Source of the DNA: Lepus europaeus
Taxonomy: Eukaryota; Chordata; Mammalia; Lagomorpha; Leporidae
Direction of reading: 5' to 3'
Assembly: GCF_033115175.1 (NCBI RefSeq)
Contig: NC_084840.1
Span: forward strand, 77,081,179 to 77,145,178
DNA length: 64,000 nucleotides
Made by a program: the position numbers and the translations under genes. A model generated the notes under the pieces. It had not been told where the DNA came from, did not search any database, and saw nothing but the letters and a program-made list of their open reading frames with translations. Positions 57,248 to 64,000 of this stretch are shown piece by piece (positions within the stretch are counted from its first letter, which is position 1; each line of letters starts with the position of its first letter).

Positions 57248-57985
57248 TATGTTCACAACCCAAAGATCTGTACTGGGTGACTGCAAGTTGTTAGATAAAA
57301 CACAGAACCACGCACCGACATATGTTGATTTGATGAGAGATAGTAGGGAGGAGACGCAGACTAAAGTAGGCTAATGGACAAGATCTGCTTAAGTTTTACT
57401 AAAATTTCATGAGTGTTGATGTTACTCACCATACTATCATCATAATTTGATAACTTGCTCCCTACTCCCCAGATTATTATCATAGTCTCCAGCTAATATT
57501 TTGTGTATCTAGCTCTCTGTTCAAGACACCTAAAATCAGAGATGCAAAGAGGAAAAGACTCAGGGATGAACACCACACAAACCTTTACCACCTATCTCTT
57601 CCCGTTTCACATGTCTTTATCAACTGCCCATTAGAGGTTTTCATGGACTTCTTCCCTGTAAATGGTGCCTTCCGCATTACCTTAACAGTCAATATATCAG
57701 GTGTCCTGCAATGGATCTTTCTTTAACATGAAAGAAATCCATCTTCCCACTGAGGTTTATGCCTGACTGCTGTCTTACACACATTTCAGCACGAAAATGT
57801 CCTCACATTTTCATTGAGACTTTTATAAGCATAGATACAATGCAGGCCCTCTCTGCCCTTTCACATAGAGGCTCACACTGTAAAATCTTCATTTCACAAA
57901 GTAAATTGAAGAAGGGCTCAAATGGACATGCCAGGAGAGAAGAAGAAATGAATGGAAAGCAGGAGAAGATGTTGAGAGTCTCCAC

Positions 57986-58107
57986 TTGGTTGCAGACAGG
58001 CTTGTACTTGAGCTCTGGCTTGCTCAGAATCATCTGCAACTGCCTGAGATAACGTTGGATACCTCAATGGGCGTGGACAATCCTGCATCCTTGAACTTTT
58101 CCATGGC
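57986..58107 (-). pseudogene. AKR1C remnant C, exon 5
   Basis: Starts AMEKFKDAGL and ends in a [12 protein letters not shown] segment, but in different frames because of a 1-base deletion within the region equivalent to SNFNRRQ. Acceptor CCCCAG|GCC is retained; donor CAA|GTGGAG is weakened. Confidence 0.9.
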
Positions 58108-58502
58108 CTGGGGGAAATATTGTGATGGAGTATTTCTACCATTGGCTGAATAATATAAAAGCATGATAACACAGTTAAAAGGAACATTGTTAAGAGATTA
58201 TAATAAAGCTAATGGGCACTGACTGACCAAAAAAGAGAAAACAAATGAATAGCATAAGGAAAGACAGTGATAAAAAGAAAAGGAATTCTTATGCCCTCTG
58301 TAAGTAACCAGAGAAATTGTTGTACATGAACAGAATAACGTGCCTGCCCTCCTTGTCCCTATTTCTTTCTGTTTCTCTCTGTTACATGCAGTGTGTCTTC
58401 CTCACTCAACACTCCAGCAGATTAATCCTTATCAAGGATACTAAGTATGATCTGATACTCCCTCCCCCTGCTTTTTTTGTACTCACTAACCCAGATTGTC
58501 AC

Positions 58503-58580
58503 CTCCTATGTGTCATGGAGATACATTATCTCAAATATTAAATTTCTATATTCATCTGTGGGAAAACTCTCATCCACAGA
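58503..58580 (-). pseudogene. AKR1C remnant C, exon 4
   Basis: 78 bp, same length as functional exon 4, with FPTDE and NLIFE recognisable, many replacements, and a premature TAG replacing the Trp of ATWE. Flanking AG and GT are still present. Confidence 0.85.
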
Positions 58581-59317
58581 CTGGAACACAAGCAGTCATT
58601 TTCACTCTATCACCCTATTCATTTTTCTACCCCAGAGTAGTACAGCCAGAAGTATCTAGGAATTGGAATACTAGACTACCATGAAATATTTGGAGCAACA
58701 TTCTGCATACTTATGTTTACAATGTTATTGCATATCAAGTGGTAAGGAATGTCATTATGCTCTATACTTCCTCTCTTCTCACATCTATTATGTGTATTGA
58801 TGAATGCTATTTTCCAGACCCTAATAGGGTTCTATGGATTTACGTTACTTTGGGTGGTTCTGTTCTTTCCTCTAGAGAAATACCTCTCTTTCACTGTGAA
58901 AGTCAATAGTTACATGGCCTTGGTCTCTACAAATAATGAATTTTAATCTTGATACAGGCTAAACCGTCAGTGTTCCTAAACTCTCTGCAAGCATGTGGAT
59001 CAATCAGTATGTACTTGTACTACAGACCCTAGGTCAAAGGTCTATTCCATGATAAGTGTAATGCTAAAAAATGCAGAAAAGCTATAAAATGTTAATGTCC
59101 ATGAGTTTATAATTGCCTCACAGTCATAAACACCATCAATGAAAAGGCTCTGGCAAAAAGGGGTAAATTTTTGGTATTATTGTAAAAATTACTGAGAAAA
59201 ACAAAGATATTTCCTAACATTATTTCATTATTGCTCTGACTGGATACATATCCAATATACTTGAATTCTTTCATCTCATACTGAGGGTTTTTTACTAGTT
59301 AACAATGATGAATCTGA

Positions 59318-59656
59318 TGAGGCCAGCACTGTGGTTTAGTAGGCTAAGCCTCCAGTTGTGTTGTCATCATCCCATATGGGTGCCTGTTTGACCCAGATGC
59401 TCCTCTTCCAATCCAGCTTGCTACCTATGGCCTGGTAAAGCAGTGGAAGATGGCCTAAGTGCTTGGGCCCCTGTAACCACATGGGAGACCCAGAAGAAGC
59501 TCCTGGATCCTGGCTCCTGGCTTCTGATCACTCAGCTCTGGCCATTGAGGCCATTTGGGGAGTGAACTATCGGATTGAAAACCTTTCCCTCTGCCTCTCC
59601 CTCTCTCTCTCTGTAACTCTACCTCTCAGGTAAATAAATACACTTTTAAATATGAT
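59318..59656 (+). repeat. CSINE at the edge of remnant C and the L1
   Basis: Full-length, flanked by AATGATGAATCTGA / ATATGATGAAACTGA, so it inserted next to the already present L1 5' boundary. Confidence 0.8.
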
Positions 59657-59845
59657 GAAACTGAGCTTTCAAGTCATCTCAAGGATCTAGAAAATCTGCA
59701 GCAAACCAAACCCAAACCCAGTAGGAGAAGAGAAATAATTAAAATCAGAGAAGAAATCAACAGGATTGAATCCAAAAAAACATTACAAAAAATCAGCCAA
59801 ACGAGGAGCTGGTTTTTTGAAAAAATAAACAAAATTGACACCCCA

Positions 59846-61339
59846 TTGGCCCAACTAACTAAAAAAAGAAGAGAAAAGACCCAAATCAATAGGATCAGAG
59901 ATGAAATGGGAAACATAACAACAGACGCCACAGAAATAAAAAGAATCATCAGAAATTACTACAAGGACTTGTATGCCAGCAAACAGGGAAATCTATCAGA
60001 AATGGACAGATTCTTGGACACATACAACCTCCCTAAATTGAGCCAGGAAGACATAGAAAACCTAAACAGACCCATAACTGACACAGAAATTGAAGCAGTA
60101 ATAAAGGCCCTCCCAACAAAGAAAAGCCCAGGGCCAGATGGATTCACTGCTGAGTTCTACCAGACATTTAGAGAAGAACTAACTCCAATTCTTCTCAAAC
60201 TATTCAGAGCAATCGAAAAAGAGGGAATCCTCCCAAATTCTTTCTATGAAGCCACCATCACCTTAATTCCTAAGCCAGAAAGAGACGCAACATTGAAAGA
60301 GAATTACAGACCAATATCCCTGATGAACATAGATGCAAAAATACTCAATAAAATTCTGGCCAATAGAATGCAACAACACATCAGAAAGATCATCCACCCA
60401 GACCAAGTGGGATTCATCCCCGGTATGCAGGGATGGTTCAACATTCGCAAAACAATCAACGTAATACACTACATTAACAGACTGCAGAAGAAAAACCATA
60501 TGATTCTCTCAATAGACGCAGAGAAAGCATTTGATAAAATACAACACCCTTTCATGATGAAAACTCTAAGCAAACTGGGTATGGAAGGAACATTCCTTAA
60601 TACAATCAAAACAATATATGAAAAACCCACGGCCAACATCCTATTGAATGGGGAAAAGTTGGAAGCATTTCCACTGAAATCTGGTACCAGACAGGGATGC
60701 CCTCTCTCACCACTGCTATTCAATATAGTCCTGGAAGTTTTGGCCAGAGCTATTAGGCAAGAAAAAGAAATTAAAGGGATACAAATCGGGAAGGACGAAC
60801 TCAAACTATCCCTCTTTGCAGATGATATGATTCTTTATTTAGGGGACCCAAAGAACTCTACTAAGAGACTGCTGGAACTCATCGAAGAGTTTGGCAAAGT
60901 AGCAGGATATAAAATCAATGCACAAAAATCAACAGCCTTTGTATACACAGGCAATGCCACGGCTGAGGAAGAACTTCTAAGATCAATGCCATTCACAATA
61001 GCTACAAAAACAATCAAATACCTTGGAATAAACTTAACCAAAGACGTTAAAGATCTCTACGATGAAAACTACAAAACCTTAAAGAAAGAAATAGAAGAGG
61101 ATACCAAAAAAATGGAGAAATCTTCCATGCTCATGGATTGGAAGAATCAATATCATCAAAATGTCTATTCTCCCAAAAGCAATTTATACATTCAATGCAA
61201 TACCCATCAAGATCCCGAAGACCTTCTTCTCAGATCTGGAAAAAATGATGCTGAAATTCATATGGAGACACAGAAGACCTCGAATAGCCAAAGCAATCCT
61301 GTACAACAAAAACAAAGCCAGAGGCATCACAATACCTGA
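59846..61339 (+). pseudogene. L1 ORF2 reverse transcriptase region, frameshifted
   Basis: L1 ORF2p copies L1 RNA into DNA at nicked target sites. This frame holds the RT domain in order: [12 protein letters not shown] (~motif 0/1), [40 protein letters not shown] (motif A), [20 protein letters not shown] (motif B), and [10 protein letters not shown] (motif C, ~60812-60840, catalytic Asp pair present). After the A7 run the frame is wrong and the last ~70 residues are not L1 protein. Endonuclease domain absent. Not autonomous. Confidence 0.9.
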
Positions 61340-62159
61340 TTTTAGGACATACTACAGGGCAGTTGTTATCAAAACAGCATGGTACTGGTACAGAAACAGA
61401 TAGATAGACCAATGGAACAGAATAGAAACACCAGAAATCAATCCAAACATCTACAGCCAACTTATATTTGACCAAAGATCCAAATCTAATCCCTGGAATA
61501 AGGGCAGTCTATTCAATAAATGGTGCTGGGAAAATTGGATTTCCACGTGCAGAAGCTTGAAGCAAGACCCATACCTATCACCTTACACAAAAATTCACTC
61601 AACATGGATTAAAGACTTAAATCTACGACCCGAAACCATCAAATTATTAGAGAGCATTGGAGAAACCCTGCAAGATATAGGCACAGGCAAAGACTTCCTG
61701 GAAAATACTCCAACAGCACAGGCAGTCAAAACCAAAATTAACATTTGGGACTGCATCAAATTGAGAAGTTTCTGTACTTCAAAAGAAACAGTCAGGAAAG
61801 TGAAGAGGCAACCAACAGAATGGGAAAAAATATTCGCAAACTATACTACAGATAAAGGATTGATAACCAGAATCTACAAAGAAATCAAGAAAATCCACAA
61901 CAACAAAACAAACAACCCACTTAAGAGATGGGCCAAGGACCTCAATAGATATTTTTCCAAAGAGGAAATCCAAATGGCCAACAGACACATGAAAAAATGT
62001 TCAAGATCACTAGCAATCAGAGAAATGCAAATCAAAACCACAATGAGGTTCCATCTCACCCCGGTTAGAATGGCTCACATTCAGAAATCTACCAACAACA
62101 GATGCTGGAGAGGATGTGGGGAAAAAGGGACACTAATCCACTGTTGGTGGGAATGCTAA
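61113..62159 (+). pseudogene. L1 ORF2 C-terminal part, interrupted
   Basis: Continues ORF2 in the +1 frame ([20 protein letters not shown] ... [14 protein letters not shown]) to a TAG at 61401-61403, and then the same frame reopens ([19 protein letters not shown] ...) through the thumb/C-terminal segment to the Cys-rich [19 protein letters not shown]. Homologous to the L1 C terminus. Confidence 0.85.
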
Positions 62160-63714
62160 CTGGTTAAGCCACTATGGAAGTCTGTCTGGAGATTCCTCAG
62201 AAACCTGAACATAACCCTACCATACAACCCAGCCATCCCACTCCTTGGAATTTACCCAAAGGAAATTAATTTGGCAAATAAAAAAGCCATCTGCACATTA
62301 ATGTTTATTGCAGCTCAATTCACAATAGCTAAGACCTGGAACCAACCCAAATGCCCATCAACAGTAGACTGGATAAAGAAATTATGGGACATGTACTCCA
62401 TAGAATACTATACAGCAGTAAGAAACAACGAAACCCAGTCATTTGCAACAAGATGGAGCAATCCGGAAAACATCATGCTGAGTGAATTAAGCCAGTCCCA
62501 AAGAGAAAAATATCATTTGTTTTCCCTGATCGGTGACAACTGAGCGCCAAAGGGGAAACCTGTTAAGTGAAATGGACACTATAAGCAACAATGAACTGAT
62601 TAGCTCCTGTCCTGACTTTAGATGTACAATGTAATACTTTATCCTTTTTAGTATTTGTTGTTGTTGTTGTTGTTCTAGTACTATTGGTTGAACTCAGTAA
62701 TTAACACACAATTATTCTTAGGTGTTGAAATTTTAACTGAAAAGTGATCCCTGTTAAATCTAAGAGTGGAAAAAGAGAGGGAGGAGATGAAGAGCTATGG
62801 GTTATTTAACTATGTGCTTATTTTCAAAGACTTGAATAATCACCTTGTAACAATGATCAGATTTGGTCTATGTTATGTCATGATTTTAAGGAATCTTATT
62901 TCAACCAGATATTTTGGATTTTGATATTGGTCTATTATGCTATGTTATATGTGCGTACATATTGTATGTCCACATGGGGAAATTTTATTAAGAGTTTTAT
63001 TTTAAATGGCTTTTAGATAAGATTGTCCATAAATTTAAGCTGCTAAAATCAATCAAAGATACATTTTAATTTGTATGACCTGAATCTGTGTATCATATGT
63101 TTTAAACTTGTTGGTAGAAAGAAACTAAAAACATTTTATATGGTTGTGCTTAAGTTTACTGGTTAAACAAACTACACCATGTTAGATATTTAAGACGTGT
63201 TTTCAAATACATGATTCTTAAAATTTATAGAAGGCATTGGACCTTCCGGTAAATGTTTTATTAAGTTCTTATCTAAGGGTTGAAACGGTTTGCTAAGTAT
63301 TCATGTAATATTGCTATTGTCAGCAAGTGATCTAGGACTTGCTCCCTCATTTCTCTATTCTAAGCCCAACTTGTTCTTTCACTTCTCTATTCTCTTCAAG
63401 GTAGGGAACTAATTCTATTATGAAGGAATCTGTAGGATGCACAATTTAATCTTTAGACCTTATAAGAGATGGCTAACATTTTTCTGTAATAGCATAGCCA
63501 AAATAAGAACTTAACTAATAATCTCATAGCTAGATTCACATCGCCATCAGCGAAGTATACAGTAAGTAGAAAAAAAAACCTCCCTTTCAGACCAAAGGGA
63601 AAGAAAGTTTTAAAGTGAGAATATAATTTTCCTCATGGGCATTGTCTACCTTAGAAAAACTACTACAGAACATGCCTGTGACTATAGACTTGTAGTTCAG
63701 GCCACCAAAGATTA

Positions 63715-64000
63715 GAGATGGGACACGGGCACTCCCTTGACTTGCATCGTCTGGTCTGCTTTAACACAAACCAGGAGGAAAAGAAAGCTAGGCATCAGAA
63801 GCAATGGGTGGCAGGCCTATTAATGGCTGATCTGTACAGTGATCTGCCCTCAAGGAGACCCAACAGGCCAGTCCACTGCAGTGGCTTTCAATGTGGTAAG
63901 CCTGGGCTTCAGCAGAAGTCAGCTTGTGAAGAGCCCTGGCAGCTCTGCCAAGTGTTGGATCACTGGAAATGGACCTGCCCTGGATCGAAGGATGCCCAGG
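63715..64000 (+). other. Second copy of the gag nucleocapsid-like segment in L1 3' UTR (cut by window edge)
   Basis: Same segment as in the L1 at 46490-46925, here on the + strand. It keeps a Cys-x4-His-x4-Cys (TGC 63946, CAC 63961, TGC 63976) where the other copy has Tyr for the first Cys. Otherwise nearly identical, so it was inherited with the L1 3' UTR, not inserted separately. Confidence 0.6.

Larger units (their letters stand above)
55050..59300 (-). pseudogene. AKR1C remnant C: exons 4 and 5 plus intron/3'-flank pieces
   Basis: A third tandem copy, same orientation as A and B. Recognisable parts, from the right: intron 3 edge (~59240-59300), exon 4 (58580-58503), intron 4, exon 5 (58107-57986), intron 5 to ~56530, a piece like intron 8 of gene B (~56445-56520 versus 32400-32470), and 3' flank (~55055-55370 versus 31340-31690). 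Exon 4 has a TAG for Trp (58508-58506). Exon 5 is 122 bp, one base short, which shifts frame near 58050, and its donor is CAA|GT. Exon 3 is absent between ~59100 and 59240, although both neighbouring intron pieces are present, and exons 6, 7, 8 and 9 are not found. It cannot encode an AKR. Exons 1-2, if they existed, would lie right of the window beyond the L1. Confidence 0.85.
59664..64000 (+). mobile_element. Young 5'-truncated L1 (ORF2 and 3' UTR), continues past window
   Basis: Starts inside ORF2, after the endonuclease domain. The reverse transcriptase is open from ~59670 to the A7 run at 61106-61112, where a 1-base slip shifts frame; the reading continues at 61113-61403, then after a TAG stop at 61557-62159, and ORF2 ends with the CX3CX7HX4C motif just before 62160, followed by decayed sequence to 62543. 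The 3' UTR follows and matches, reversed, the L1 at 45588-48952. No 3' end is reached in the window. Confidence 0.9.

Noticed and set aside
62103..62159. Cys-rich motif at the end of L1 ORF2 as a retroviral knuckle
   Set aside because: It is the standard L1 ORF2 C-terminal Cys motif, distinct from the gag-like segment at 63715-64000.

Overview
This is lagomorph nuclear DNA, almost certainly European rabbit (Oryctolagus cuniculus). The window is littered with the tRNA-headed C-type SINE (CSINE) typical of rabbit, in both orientations and at many ages, and with rabbit-type LINE-1 (L1) copies whose 3' ends share one polypurine G-rich tail. No complete gene is visible on the + strand. The only host genes seen are on the - strand and belong to the aldo-keto reductase 1C (AKR1C) family of cytosolic NADP(H)-dependent hydroxysteroid/prostaglandin oxidoreductases.

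Layout. (1) Positions 1-14417 hold AKR1C gene A (- strand), exons 7 to 1; its exons 8-9 lie left of the window. All seven coding exons have family-standard lengths and an open frame, but the exon 3 splice donor is AT instead of GT. (2) Positions 14418-31967 are intergenic and made mostly of nested repeats: old L1 ORF2 pieces, CSINEs, a broken processed copy of LRRC46, and a retroviral-type LTR preceded by a polypurine tract. (3) Positions 31968-53043 hold AKR1C gene B (- strand), with all nine coding exons, canonical splice sites and a 323-residue product that keeps the catalytic tetrad D50/Y55/K84/H117. Its intron 1 contains a 5.5 kb L1 that has an intact ORF1 and a long 3' UTR but no ORF2. 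(4) Positions 55050-59660 hold a decayed third AKR1C unit: exons 4 and 5 survive with a stop and a frameshift, exon 3 and exons 6-9 are missing. (5) Position 59664 to the right edge is a 5'-truncated but young L1 (ORF2 reverse transcriptase, then 3' UTR).

Genes A and B and remnant C are tandem copies in the same orientation. Their introns, 5' flanks and 3' flanks can be aligned by eye, so the cluster grew by segmental duplication and was then reshaped by repeats.

The most unusual signals are: a retroviral gag nucleocapsid/protease-like segment inside the 3' UTR of one L1 lineage, present in both long L1 copies; the ORF1-only ('half-L1'-like) element bounded by a 15 bp target-site duplication; the LRRC46 cDNA copy joined through an A-rich/G-rich polypurine tract to an LTR; and the AT splice donor in gene A with an in-frame alternative GT 12 bases upstream. 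All coordinates of repeats are estimates by eye (about +/-10 bases, more for old copies); coding exon coordinates were derived base by base from splice sites and frame.
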